Shown in pieces: positions 17,668 to 25,866 of a stretch of 64,000 bases of DNA (position 1 is the first letter of the stretch; each line of letters starts with the position of its first letter). The DNA lies in contig JAPLGH010000046.1 of assembly GCA_026390285.1 (NCBI GenBank), positions 1-64,000 of the forward strand, in the 5' to 3' direction. Made by a program: the position numbers and the translations under genes. This stretch comes from Caldisericota bacterium (lineage in GTDB: Bacteria > Caldisericota > Caldisericia > Cryosericales > Cryosericaceae). The notes below the pieces were generated by a model. The model was not told the DNA's origin, ran no database searches, and saw only the letters and a program-made list of their open reading frames with translations.

Positions 17668-18036
17668 CTAATACTTCAACGACTCGTACCTATTAATCAA
17701 CTTCTCGATATGTGCTTTTCTACCTTTTAGCGCCTCAATCCAAGTCACCAGTTCTTTTTGCCCGCTGTCTGTAATGTTGTAGACTCTCCTTCTAGGTCCT
17801 TGACCGGCTTCTTCCCAGACCGAAACCACTGAGCCTTCTCTTTCCATCTTTCTGAGTGTCCTATAGAGTGTGCTAACATTTACTTGCTCTTCTGAAAAGC
17901 CGAAATAGGAAAGCCTCTCTATCAGCCCATAACCATGCCCTGTTTCTTCGTGCAGCAATGAGAGCAAACACACCTCCATGAACCTTTCCATTTTATGATG
18001 CTTGCCGTTGCAGAATGGATTCATCTCGTCTCTCAT
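17668..18036 (-). CDS. PadR-family transcriptional regulator
   Basis: A 122-residue winged-helix protein: CLLSLLHEETGHGYGLIERL, VSTLYRTLRKMEREGSV and RRRVYNITDSGQKEL are typical PadR segments. AAAGGAG lies 9 nt upstream of the chosen start MRDEMNPF. It is the first gene of the AT-rich block and presumably controls cupin and permease expression. Its N terminus holds a CNGKHH segment that could sense metal or redox state, which is only inference. Confidence 0.8.
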   Translation of the reverse strand: MRDEMNPFCNGKHHKMERFMEVCLLSLLHEETGHGYGLIERLSYFGFSEEQVNVSTLYRTLRKMEREGSVVSVWEEAGQGPRRRVYNITDSGQKELVTWIEALKGRKAHIEKLINRYESLKY

Positions 18037-18094
18037 ACCTTGATCTCCTTTCATATCTACATTCATAGCACCTATATGCATCAAGACTATAGTC

Positions 18095-18112
18095 ATGTCG
18101 GCTATAGTACAT
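18095..18112. promoter_or_regulatory. Possible PadR operator
   Basis: An ATGT-N10-ACAT dyad with repeated ctatag elements around it, 58 nt upstream of the PadR start. PadR sites usually have an ATGT/ACAT dyad. Confidence 0.35.
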
Positions 18113-18192
18113 CGCCATTAATGAAGGAATCCTGCCATATCTTCACAATGAATCATCCATTATGCATATTTGCTTCAATCAACGAGAGGGCG

Positions 18193-18257
18193 CGCATCGA
18201 CTCATATGAGACAAACGTGAACTGGCCCCGTCAGCTCATGAGAAAATGGAGGTGAAG
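18193..18257. repeat. Direct repeat, copy B (65 bp)
   Basis: Same orientation as copy A at 15782-15847, with one gap and about ten substitutions. The shared core is tcagctcatgagaaaatgga. It ends the AT-rich permease block. The surrounding gene-poor stretch 18037-18764 holds only this repeat and an OsmC fragment. Confidence 0.8.
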
Positions 18258-18487
18258 GAAGCAGCTACGCGCACATTTCTCTCGTGAGTTCACGACCTGA
18301 TAACGCACGTACTCTCCTACGTGAATTGATATGAAGGTTCTGTGGTGATCCTGATCGCAAGGGATTCAGGCTCGGTCTTCGTGAACGATTTCGTACTGCG
18401 TACTGGTTGAATATGCCAAGTTGTTCAACTAGACTACTATTCAGATGAAAAATCTCTTCCGTCTCAGATAAAAATGGAGGCGTCAAC

Positions 18488-18622
18488 ATGGCAATGTCAA
18501 CATTCAAGGCTGTTTCGCGTAAGTTGCCCGGGGGTCTTGCTATCGAAAGCGAGTCCCGCGGTTTCAAGGTGGTCATGGATGAACCGCCGTCTCTGCAGCG
18601 TTTGCCAAACCTCAGCGGGTAG
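18488..18622 (+). pseudogene. N-terminal fragment of an OsmC-family gene
   Basis: Forty-four codons beginning MAMSTFKAVSRKLPGGLAIE, then SESRGFKVVMDEPPSLQ, match the usual start of short OsmC-like proteins, with a GGAGG site 6 nt upstream. Similarity is lost after MDEPPSLQ and a stop follows; the catalytic-cysteine part is missing. Probably cut by the same rearrangements that built this mosaic region. Confidence 0.55.
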
Positions 18623-18764
18623 CAGGTTTGCAGAAGTTCCGCCGTCCGGCGAGGCTTCACTTAGAGAAGATGATGTATATTTTCGAGTTGATTCGTTTCA
18701 TGTTTTATGGACATTCTAGATGACGCGATACGCTTAGTGTAATATCTACGAGGGAAGTGACACA

Positions 18765-19100
18765 ATGATCATTGCTTTCGCATCAAAAAACCACCTTGGA
18801 TTAAACAGTGATTTGGGTAGCGATATTTCTCACTCAGAATATTTCACTATTGTGGAGATCGAAGATGCAAAGCTCAAAAAAGTGAGAAATGTGGAAAATG
18901 TCTTCTTCAAGCAAGAAGTAGATGCAGTAGCGTTTGCTGAGTTCATTAAAGAGACGAAGGCAGAGAAATTGGTTGTATCGTCTGTTGAGAATGCAGCCAT
19001 AACGAACGAGCTTCTTAGGGGCAATGTATCGATACAGGAAGGAAGTGCGGGCCGAATTGCAGATTTATTAGAGAATTTCCAGAATATCATAGCGAGGTGA
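18765..19100 (+). CDS. NifX/dinitrogenase Fe-Mo-cofactor-domain protein
   Basis: A 111-residue protein with the small alpha/beta fold of the NifX/NifB C-terminal family: MIIAFASKNHLGLNSDLGSD, SEYFTIVEIED, and a final GSAGRIADLLENF. Such proteins bind iron-sulfur or cofactor clusters. No nitrogenase genes are in the window, so a general Fe-S carrier role fits better. Codons are AT-rich. It is translationally coupled to the ferredoxin that follows. Confidence 0.7.
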   Translation: MIIAFASKNHLGLNSDLGSDISHSEYFTIVEIEDAKLKKVRNVENVFFKQEVDAVAFAEFIKETKAEKLVVSSVENAAITNELLRGNVSIQEGSAGRIADLLENFQNIIAR

Positions 19101-19105
19101 GTGGA

Positions 19106-19315
19106 ATGGCGAAAAATTGGTATCCTATAGTAGATAAGGACAAATGTATTCAGTGTTACCAATGTGTAAACTTCTGTTCACGTGGCGTATATACAATCGG
19201 TAAAGACAAATATCCGGAAGTAGTAAATCCAGACAACTGTGTTGAATTTTGCCGAGGATGTTCGAAGATTTGTGATAACAATGCTATCACTTATTTTGGA
19301 GAGGGGAGGAAATGA
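19106..19315 (+). CDS. Small ferredoxin-like 4Fe-4S protein
   Basis: A 69-residue protein with CIQCYQCVNFC near residue 14 and CVEFCRGCSKIC near residue 45. The two cysteine sets could hold two clusters, although the spacing of the second is non-standard. GAGG lies 8 nt upstream of the ATG. Gene order NifX-like, ferredoxin, HdrA-like suggests one small electron-transfer module. Confidence 0.75.
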   Translation: MAKNWYPIVDKDKCIQCYQCVNFCSRGVYTIGKDKYPEVVNPDNCVEFCRGCSKICDNNAITYFGEGRK

Positions 19316-19317
19316 AT

Positions 19318-19698
19318 ATGAGTAAGAAAGGATTACTATTGTGCGTGTGCCAGGGAACATGTCCGTCATTTCAAGCGATGGACACATTTGAAGTCTTGAA
19401 CACCTTGAGAAGAGAGAATATGTTCGAATGGGTAGGAGTTCATCCACAGCTTTGTGCAGAAGATGGAGACAGATATTTAAGAGAACTGCTACGAGGGGCT
19501 GAAATTGATGAACTCTATGTCGCTGCCTGTGATCCTACAATGCAGAGAAAAATGTACAGAGATGCATTTGATAGTGCGGGATTTGCAAGAGACAAACACA
19601 TAGGCATCGAAATAAGAAATATGAATACAGAACAGGTGGTGAACAAGATACGAGAGGCGGTTTCAGAAAGAGAACAGTCACAGAATAGCCCGGCATAG
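19318..19698 (+). CDS. Stand-alone HdrA N-terminal-like protein
   Basis: A 126-residue protein resembling the N-terminal cluster domain of heterodisulfide reductase subunit A: CVCQGTCPSF at the start, HPQLCAEDG in the middle and YVAACDPTMQRKMYRDAFDS (HdrA: ACSPRMHE-like). It lacks the flavin domain of HdrA. It could pass electrons between the ferredoxin encoded just upstream and an unknown partner. GGGAGG lies 8 nt before this ATG. Its stop abuts the AOR fragment, so the insert boundary is at about 19698. Confidence 0.65.
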   Translation: MSKKGLLLCVCQGTCPSFQAMDTFEVLNTLRRENMFEWVGVHPQLCAEDGDRYLRELLRGAEIDELYVAACDPTMQRKMYRDAFDSAGFARDKHIGIEIRNMNTEQVVNKIREAVSEREQSQNSPA

Positions 19699-20050
19699 GG
19701 CCAACTGCCGACGATTGCCGACAAGGCTGAAGCTCTCTCCCTTTTCCGAACCTGTTTCTCACTCATGGGATCGTGCAAGCTACCGTGGAACGGCTCGGAG
19801 CCCAGGGACAACTACGACCGCTACACTGGTATCGAGGCCGCCCATGGACATCGCAGGCATGAGCCTTCAGCAGAAGATGGCAGCACTGCACGAGTACCGA
19901 GAATCGCAATATCGCCAGCTTCAGGACGCGGTCTACGCGCGGCGCGGGTGGGATGCCGACGGGGTACCGACACTCGGCACGCTCAAGAATGACGGCATCG
20001 ACTTCCCCGAGTTGACCGAACTCGTGGAGCAGCACGCACACAAGGGATAG
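19699..20050 (+). pseudogene. 3' remnant of an AOR gene
   Basis: Similarity to the intact AOR starts at its LPTFDDKAEALS segment (intact gene near 14970) and runs to the stop. It contains a 3-base gap, a 5-base gap and a loss of about 240 bp, so the reading frame is broken. The last 70 codons (MDIAGMSLQQKMAALHEYRE onward, ending ELVEQHAHKG) are well kept. The fragment is followed by a copy of the AOR terminator and an intact permease gene. Confidence 0.9.
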
Positions 20051-20074
20051 CCGTCCAAGGGAACATGTATGCAC

Positions 20075-20103
20075 AAAGCCCGGTCTCGTCGAGGCCGGGC
20101 TTT
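20075..20103 (+). terminator. Terminator copy behind the AOR fragment
   Basis: AAAGCCCGG with CCGGGCTTT and an inner CTC/GAG pairing. It is the diverged duplicate of the hairpin at 15598 and could also end the convergent permease transcript. Confidence 0.75.
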
Positions 20104-20136
20104 GTGGTGTTCGAGGGAGTTGCGTATCGCCAGCGG

Positions 20137-21087
20137 TTACAGGACCCAGTTAAAGAAATATCCCACAATCAGAATACCGAGGCCCACCACGCCGATGAAT
20201 GTTGCGAGTAGCCTTGGCTTGAGAACACTGCGAAGGATTATCATCTCTGGCATCGAGAGTCCGGTGACTGCCATCATGAAGGCGAGCGTCGTCCCCAGGG
20301 GCAGATCCTTGGCCCATAGGGCCTGAACGATAGGAATGACGCCCTCGGCGTTCGAGTACAGCGGGATCCCGATTGCAACAGCCAGCAGAACGGCGAAAGG
20401 ATTGTCGCGGCCAGCATATCTGGCTAGGAAATTCTCAGGGGCGTACCCGTGGATGAATGCTCCGATGGCGACGCCGACTGCCACCCATGGGGCCACTTTG
20501 CGGAAGATCTCGCCCACATATCTCCAACTGGCGACCACGCGGTTGTTGAAGGTCATGGGGGCATCGCCTGCCACGGCACCCACCTTGATCTTGTAGACGT
20601 AATCCTCAACATACTTCTCCATGTGAAGTTGACCGATGATGACGCCCGAGACAATCGCAATGAGCAGCCCCACACCTACATAGAGCAAGGCGACCTTGGC
20701 TCCAAACAATCCCCAAAGCAGGACCATGGCGACTTCATTGATCATGGGACTTGCCACCAGAAACGAGAAGGTCACGCCGAGTGGTACGCCGGACTCCACG
20801 AATCCGATGAACATCGGAATGGCTGAGCATGTGCAGAAAGGAGTGAGAATACCGAGAGAAGCAGCAAGAACGTTGCCCACGAACTGGTGCCGATGAACAA
20901 GCAGACGTTTGGCCTTCTCGGCGGGAGTCCACGTTCTGAGCATCGCGACCACAAACACGATAACGACGAGGAGCAGGTAGATTTTGGGGATGTCATACAC
21001 GAAGAAGTGAATGGCCTCGGTGATGAGCCGCCCCTTTGGCAGGCGCAGAAAAGTATAGGTGAACCAGTCGGCAAACATTGTCAGCAT
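20137..21087 (-). CDS. DUF318-family permease
   Basis: A 316-residue membrane protein with about eight hydrophobic segments. LGILTPFCTCSAIPMFIGFV holds the CxC motif of the DUF318/ArsP-like permeases, and SFLVASPMINEVAMVL is a second signature. Members linked to arsenic genes move organoarsenicals, and others have unknown cargo. The next gene upstream encodes a small CxxC thioredoxin-like protein, a usual partner. A 3' fragment duplicate of this gene is at 15659-15780. Confidence 0.85.
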   Translation of the reverse strand: MLTMFADWFTYTFLRLPKGRLITEAIHFFVYDIPKIYLLLVVIVFVVAMLRTWTPAEKAKRLLVHRHQFVGNVLAASLGILTPFCTCSAIPMFIGFVESGVPLGVTFSFLVASPMINEVAMVLLWGLFGAKVALLYVGVGLLIAIVSGVIIGQLHMEKYVEDYVYKIKVGAVAGDAPMTFNNRVVASWRYVGEIFRKVAPWVAVGVAIGAFIHGYAPENFLARYAGRDNPFAVLLAVAIGIPLYSNAEGVIPIVQALWAKDLPLGTTLAFMMAVTGLSMPEMIILRSVLKPRLLATFIGVVGLGILIVGYFFNWVL

Positions 21088-21150
21088 GACAACCTCCGTT
21101 GATATTTCAGCGTTTGAAAAAGGGCGGCTGCCCGCCCCATTGTTTCCTTG

Positions 21151-21393
21151 TCAGGCGCCAGCGCCGACGATGGCTTTCTTTGCTTCCTCAGGCGACAGTA
21201 TCCTGCCTACCATGACGACCTTGCCGTCGATGACAAGAGCAGGTGTCGCCATGACACCGTAGGCCATGATCTCCTGGATGTCGGTCACGTCGACGACCTC
21301 GGCGTCCTTGCCGAGCATTGTCAGTGCTTTGCGGACGTTTGCCTCAAGCGCACGACAGCGCGCGCAACTAGAACCCAGAATTTCGATTCGCAT
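21151..21393 (-). CDS. Small redox-active disulfide (thioredoxin_3-type) protein
   Basis: An 80-residue thioredoxin-fold protein beginning MRIEILGSSCARCRALE with a CARC active site, then GVMATPALVIDGKVV (cis-proline region). GGAG stands 6-7 nt before the ATG. Proteins of this type are typically paired with DUF318 permeases and may reduce or deliver the cargo. A second one is at 24513. Confidence 0.85.
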   Translation of the reverse strand: MRIEILGSSCARCRALEANVRKALTMLGKDAEVVDVTDIQEIMAYGVMATPALVIDGKVVMVGRILSPEEAKKAIVGAGA

Positions 21394-21501
21394 GATTTCT
21401 CCTAGTTTGACAGTAGTTTCGCTCCAGCCTGCACCACACGACAGCAGACAGATCAATACGGGTCATCGGTCGCCCCAGGTCGACTTCATCAGTACTTTGG
21501 T

Positions 21502-22197
21502 CTAGATTGCCAGACCGAAGATGTACTTGAGACAGTAGTAGATGCCGACCAGTACGAACACGGCTCCAGTGGCCCTCCGGACCCACTGCTCGAGACTGGT
21601 CATTTTGTCGAAGAAGCGTGAGGTCGCCCTTCCTCCCAGCATGAGGACAACGGAGGCCGCGATGACAGGCAGTGCCGTCCCAATGCCGAACAGCGCAGGC
21701 AGCAGGAGTCGGGACTGGGTCTTGAGAGCAAGAGGCAGGAGACTGCCAAAGAAGAGCGCTGCAGAAGTCGGGCAGAAGGACAGGGCAAACACGAACCCAA
21801 GCAGGGCCGCGCCCCAGATGCCGGCCGCATCGGCACGGTGCTGCAGACGGGTCGATACGCCACCGCCACTCGGCGTCGGCAGGCTGAGGATGTCCAGCAG
21901 AAACATGCCGACGACGATCAGGACGGGGCCCAGAATGAGGTTTCCATACCGCTGCAGTCCCATGGATATGGCCGGTACCGACAAGGCACTGGCAACCAGG
22001 AGTGCCGCAAGCGCGGTATAGGCCACGACCCTGCCAAGCGTGTACAGGAGTCCCGACAGCAGAACGCGGCGAGGATGGTTGATGGTGCGCGCCATATAGG
22101 AGATGGCCGTCAGGTTGGTTGCAAGGGGACATGGACTGATGGACGTCAGGATGCCAAACCAGAGAGCCGCACCCGCACCCGCAAGGATGCCGTTCAT
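21502..22197 (-). CDS. ArsG-family-like efflux permease (CcdA/DsbD-type membrane domain)
   Basis: A 231-residue membrane protein. GILTSISPCPLATNLTAISY and FVFALSFCPTSAALFFGSLL are the two Cys-Pro half-repeats of the CcdA/DsbD superfamily. This form, next to an ArsF-like protein, is the arrangement of the ArsG transporter family linked to aromatic arsenicals. It overlaps the ArsF-like gene by 4 nt. The alternative is a CcdA-type electron carrier across the membrane. Confidence 0.75.
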   Translation of the reverse strand: MNGILAGAGAALWFGILTSISPCPLATNLTAISYMARTINHPRRVLLSGLLYTLGRVVAYTALAALLVASALSVPAISMGLQRYGNLILGPVLIVVGMFLLDILSLPTPSGGGVSTRLQHRADAAGIWGAALLGFVFALSFCPTSAALFFGSLLPLALKTQSRLLLPALFGIGTALPVIAASVVLMLGGRATSRFFDKMTSLEQWVRRATGAVFVLVGIYYCLKYIFGLAI

Positions 22198-22796
22198 TCC
22201 TGGGCCTCCAGGAACGAACTAGTTGATGACTTGATGTAGTCCTGAAAGGCTGTCTGGTCGCCCAGAAGCTGCCAGACCTTCTGCAGGTTCTCCCACTTGC
22301 CTGGCTTCCCATTCGTGTATCTCACAAGGACAACCGACTTGCTGACAAGCTGGTAGTCCTCGATGAAATGTGTGTTCGCCGCATCCTCGACGTCGACGAC
22401 TCGCCACGTCAGCATTCCATCTGTGATCTGGGTGGCGAAGGCAGTCTGGATCGCCTCGGCGGTCCACTTCTCGATCGTGAGGCATGATGTGCAGCGTGCA
22501 GTGGTGTGGAAGTAGTAAGCCACTACGCCGTTGGCGGGCACACCCGTATCGACCGTCGTCGGGATCACGCCCGAATCTGAAGGCGATGGGGTGGATGGAG
22601 TGCTGACGGTTGTCGGAGTGCCGGGCGTCTGTGTCGTCCTGCCACGCACCTCGTGCACGAGTAGGGCGACAACGGCAGTCACCAGGAACGCGAGGAGAAC
22701 GAATCGCAGGACCGTCCTTGCCCTGCCGTTGAACGGAGCGGGCTTTGGTGCTTTCTTCTGGCTCTGGTGTGCTTTCTTCTGGCTTTGGTAAGTCAT
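22194..22796 (-). CDS. ArsF-family-like membrane-anchored thioredoxin-fold protein
   Basis: A 200-residue protein: Lys-rich N terminus with a repeated SQKKA motif, one membrane anchor (about 30-50), a Thr/Pro/Ser linker, then an extracytoplasmic domain with YYFHTTARCTSCLTIEKWT (CTSC redox site near residue 104) and HFIEDYQLVSKSVVLV. The domain matches proteins annotated as ArsF-family nitroreductase subunits. It probably works with the ArsG-like membrane protein encoded 4 nt into its end. Confidence 0.75.
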   Translation of the reverse strand: MTYQSQKKAHQSQKKAPKPAPFNGRARTVLRFVLLAFLVTAVVALLVHEVRGRTTQTPGTPTTVSTPSTPSPSDSGVIPTTVDTGVPANGVVAYYFHTTARCTSCLTIEKWTAEAIQTAFATQITDGMLTWRVVDVEDAANTHFIEDYQLVSKSVVLVRYTNGKPGKWENLQKVWQLLGDQTAFQDYIKSSTSSFLEAQE

Positions 22797-22960
22797 TTTG
22801 CCTCCGAGGATGCCGCCTCTATTTCAACGGCTTGCCGTGCATCATGCCGTACAGACACCCGTATGCATACACCACTGCCTGCACGGCCTGAATACTAATT
22901 GTCGACTTCGAGTCTGTACCCTTCTCTATCTGCCGTTTCTGGGAACCATCCCCGAGTCTT

Positions 22961-24145
22961 CTACGGCAGAGCTCCGAAGATCATACCTGCAACGGTCGAC
23001 AACCCAACCACGAGTCCGACATAGGTCAGGGTCTTCTTCCAGCCCAGTTCTCCTGCGATGACTAGGATAGAGGGCAGGGAGAGGCAGGGGCCGGCCAGCA
23101 GCAAGGCGAGTGCTGGTCCCTGGCCCATGCCGGCGCCCATCAACCCCTGTACAATAGGAATTTCCGTCAATGTGGCAAAATACATGAGTGCGCCCGAGAA
23201 GGCTGCCGTGAAGTTGGCCCGGAGTGAGTTTCCACCAAGAAGACCGCCGACCCAGCTGGTAGGAATGAGAGCATTGTGCCCAGGCCGCCCCAGAAGGAGA
23301 CCTGAGACAAGCACGCCGGCAAAGAGCAGTGGCAGGATCTGCAGTGCGAAGTCACGTGTGGCTACGACCCAGGTGCGCAGGTCATCCCGCGTGAACCAGT
23401 GAACCAGGGCATACACGAGCACGATCCCGAATGCGGCCGATATCCACCATTTCGCCGCGAAGATGGAGTCCCAGAATGGACTGCCGCCCTTGGAGTTCGC
23501 CCAGTTGATAAACACCAGGATGCCAACCATGGAGAACATGTAGACGGCCATCTGCCGGAGGCTCCGCGCGGGGGCTTCGCTGGGTGTGGAGAACAGGCGG
23601 GCGTCGGCTGCACGCTGGGCGTCTTCCTTCCGGAATATCAGTGCCATGATGAGACCGATGACGACCGAGAAGACGATTGCCCCGACGGCCCGTGCCATGC
23701 CAAGCCGCATACCAAATACCTTGGCCGAGAGGACAATGGCCAGGATGTTGATCGCCGGCCCGGAGTACAGAAATGCAATGGCAGGGCCGAGGCCGGCGCC
23801 CTTCTTGTAGATGCCCTTGAACAGCGGAAGAACAGTACACGAGCATACCGCCAAGATAGCCCCCGAGAGGGCAGCGACGCCATAGGCCACGGGCTTCTTC
23901 GCATCCGGACCAAGGTAGCGCATGACAGACTGCTGGTCAAGGAATACCGTTATCGCGCCGGCAATGAACATCGCAGGCACCAGGCACAGTAGCACATGTT
24001 GCTGCGCGTACTCCCCCAGCATGAGAAACGCCTCGCTTACGGAGCTGCTGACCCGAGCCACGCCCCACGGAACGAAATAGGCCACAAGGAAGACCGCTAC
24101 GACAATCAGCAGTTTTCGATTTGGACCCAGCTCTCTACTCGACAT
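22961..24145 (-). CDS. DUF318-type permease, long form
   Basis: A 394-residue membrane protein with ten or so hydrophobic segments in two halves. ILAVCSCTVLPLFKGIYKKG carries the CSC motif, and LYSGPAINILAIVL and LLLAGPCLSLPSILVIAG are paired signatures of arsenic-linked permeases of this family. Its start overlaps the end of the broken DGC-domain gene by 11 nt, and a thioredoxin-like gene lies just before that. The cargo is not set by sequence. Confidence 0.85.
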   Translation of the reverse strand: MSSRELGPNRKLLIVVAVFLVAYFVPWGVARVSSSVSEAFLMLGEYAQQHVLLCLVPAMFIAGAITVFLDQQSVMRYLGPDAKKPVAYGVAALSGAILAVCSCTVLPLFKGIYKKGAGLGPAIAFLYSGPAINILAIVLSAKVFGMRLGMARAVGAIVFSVVIGLIMALIFRKEDAQRAADARLFSTPSEAPARSLRQMAVYMFSMVGILVFINWANSKGGSPFWDSIFAAKWWISAAFGIVLVYALVHWFTRDDLRTWVVATRDFALQILPLLFAGVLVSGLLLGRPGHNALIPTSWVGGLLGGNSLRANFTAAFSGALMYFATLTEIPIVQGLMGAGMGQGPALALLLAGPCLSLPSILVIAGELGWKKTLTYVGLVVGLSTVAGMIFGALP

Positions 24146-24511
24146 GGTTCAATTCCTCACAGATGAGTGTTCGGACTTTCTCAGCGACGCTGTCGATGAC
24201 GTCAGCCTTGATAACAGTCTTCCCCTTTTTGACACCAAAGTCCGTCGTAGCGACGTGCACGTGATGGATGCCGAGTCTGTCCATGATCTGCTTGCCACAG
24301 GACAACCATCGATGGAAGCCACCAAGTCAGCAGTGCGTGCAGACTCGACGAATCCGGAGTTGCCGGCTCCCACGACTGCCAGGCATGTCATCTTTCCTAC
24401 TTCGTCAGAAAAAAGCCTTCGCGTGACCTGATCGGCAAGATATCCCGTGTTCGCCGCGCCAGAACAGGAGTAGAGAAGAACGTTCAAACCAGATGTGCAG
24501 GAGCATTCCAT
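24135..24511 (-). pseudogene. DGC-domain (putative zinc-binding) protein, frameshifted
   Basis: The first frame reads NVLLYSCSGAANTGYLADQV, later DGCPVA, then nonsense. A second frame continues at once with CGKQIMDRLGIHHVHVATTD and ends at 24135. This is the DGC-domain family, small proteins with conserved cysteines found next to permeases and thioredoxin-like proteins. The DNA at the break, cctgtggcaag, is what remains if one copy of a 7-base repeat (tgtggca) was lost. A sequencing error cannot be excluded. Confidence 0.8.
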
Positions 24512-24512
24512 G

Positions 24513-24755
24513 TCAGTGACTCTCCTTGGTCAGCAATTCTGCGATCTGTACACTGGACAGCACCTTCCCTACACTCAGCATGACGCCGTCCAAAGCAAGG
24601 GCCGGTGTCATCATGACGCCCATGTCCATGATGCGGTCTATGTCTGTCACTTTCTCAATGTCGGCCTCAAGTCCCAGTTTCGCCAGAGCGTCACGCGTGT
24701 TCTGCTCGAGAGCTTTGCATCTCGGACAGCCAATTCCCAGAATCTGTAGCTTCAT
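24513..24755 (-). CDS. Small redox-active disulfide (thioredoxin_3-type) protein
   Basis: An 80-residue protein, MKLQILGIGCPRCKALEQNT with a CPRC site and the GVMMTPALALDGVML cis-Pro region. It is paralogous to the 21151 protein. It lies between the half-permease pair and the DGC/long-permease genes in one transcript. A role in delivering or reducing the transported metalloid is inferred from context. Confidence 0.85.
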   Translation of the reverse strand: MKLQILGIGCPRCKALEQNTRDALAKLGLEADIEKVTDIDRIMDMGVMMTPALALDGVMLSVGKVLSSVQIAELLTKESH

Positions 24756-24788
24756 TGTCTCCTCCCTAGTACACTGTTGTACGCTTAA

Positions 24789-25331
24789 TCACTTTGCTCC
24801 ATGAGACGCCGCGTAGATCTTCTCGACGTCACCCGCAGTCAGCAGCTTGCTCAAGATGAAGGCAATGAGGAAGATGCCAGGGACATCGACAAGGAACCGC
24901 GCGACCGCAAAACGCGCTCCAAGTGACTGCATCTCGAACAGGAACATTGGGATCTTCAGCGTAGACCATGCTCCGATGAACACGAGCACGTTCATGAAGC
25001 TGGCTCCCTTGTCCGTGAGGACGGCGGCCACCGGGAAGGCAGCGTACAGAGGCCCTGCGGCAACAGCGCCAAGGACAATGCCCAGCGCAGTCCCCTTCAG
25101 TCCAGACCCTTTGCCCATATACCTGATGAGCGTCTCCCGCGGAACCCACACGTCCAGCAATCCCAACAGGACGAAAATCGGAGGCATCACGAGGAGCATC
25201 GTCTTCAACTGATCAAGCAGGGACTTCTCAGCTCGTGCAGCTCTGGAAGGAGACAGGACCAGAAATGCTACGAAGATGACAACCATCACGAGAGTGGCGC
25301 GGTACTTCTTCAGGATGCTGTTGAGTGTCAT
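24789..25331 (-). CDS. Half-size permease (DUF318/YraQ-like), second subunit
   Basis: A 180-residue membrane protein: MPPIFVLLGLLDVWVPRETL, MGKGSGLKGTALGIVLGAVA and AGPLYAAFPVAAVLTDKGAS. The start is the ATG overlapping the upstream stop as ATGA. Genome-typical GC content marks it as the native counterpart of the AT-rich 16264 gene. Confidence 0.8.
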   Translation of the reverse strand: MTLNSILKKYRATLVMVVIFVAFLVLSPSRAARAEKSLLDQLKTMLLVMPPIFVLLGLLDVWVPRETLIRYMGKGSGLKGTALGIVLGAVAAGPLYAAFPVAAVLTDKGASFMNVLVFIGAWSTLKIPMFLFEMQSLGARFAVARFLVDVPGIFLIAFILSKLLTAGDVEKIYAASHGAK

Positions 25332-25810
25332 CTTGCCACCATCCATCCCACAAACAGCGCTGCGACAATGGAAAACGCGAAGGCAAGCGTGTTGCGACCA
25401 ATGGCGGCCTTCTTGCCGAAGTACCTGATTTCCAGTGGCAGTGTCACCACACCGACCATCATGAGCGAGGACACGAACGCTGCTATCTGTGTTACTCCAG
25501 CACCGTTTCGGAGAAGCTCGGCCGCTGCAGGGAACGCCACGAATCCGGGAATGAGGGTGATGGCCCCGACCAATGACGCGATCAGAATGCCCATCCAACC
25601 TGAACCAGCACCGATCAACCGCGCGATCGTCGGCGGATCGAACACGGCCAAGACAACTGCCACAATCATCACGACGATCAGGAACTCCGGCAGGATACCC
25701 TCGAACGCTTTGAGACCCTTCATCAAGGCTTTCCTTGTCTTGGCCCGGTCCTTATAGATCGAGAACGCCAACAAGACGGCGACTGCACCATATAGAATCA
25801 AGTTTTCCAC
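25328..25810 (-). CDS. Half-size permease (DUF318/YraQ-like), first subunit
   Basis: A 160-residue membrane protein: LIGAGSGWMGILIASLVGAI, TLIPGFVAFPAAAELLRNGA and MMVGVVTLPLEIRYFGKKA. The GTG start at 25810 is preferred because GAGGAGGT lies 4-5 nt upstream. It is the first gene of a permease/thioredoxin transcript and is divergent from an ArsR-type regulator. Confidence 0.8.
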   Translation of the reverse strand: MENLILYGAVAVLLAFSIYKDRAKTRKALMKGLKAFEGILPEFLIVVMIVAVVLAVFDPPTIARLIGAGSGWMGILIASLVGAITLIPGFVAFPAAAELLRNGAGVTQIAAFVSSLMMVGVVTLPLEIRYFGKKAAIGRNTLAFAFSIVAALFVGWMVAR

Positions 25811-25866
25811 ACTGACCTCCTCATGTGCTATTTGCCATGTTTCCATTTTCGGCAACTATTCAACAT

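Noticed and set aside
18265..18660. 131-codon minus-strand ORF opposite the OsmC fragment
   Set aside because: No motifs or ribosome site, mixed composition, and overlap with a recognisable gene fragment.
18765..19698. Nitrogenase-related cluster
   Set aside because: Only a NifX-fold protein is present. No nifHDK, nifB or nifEN genes are in the window.
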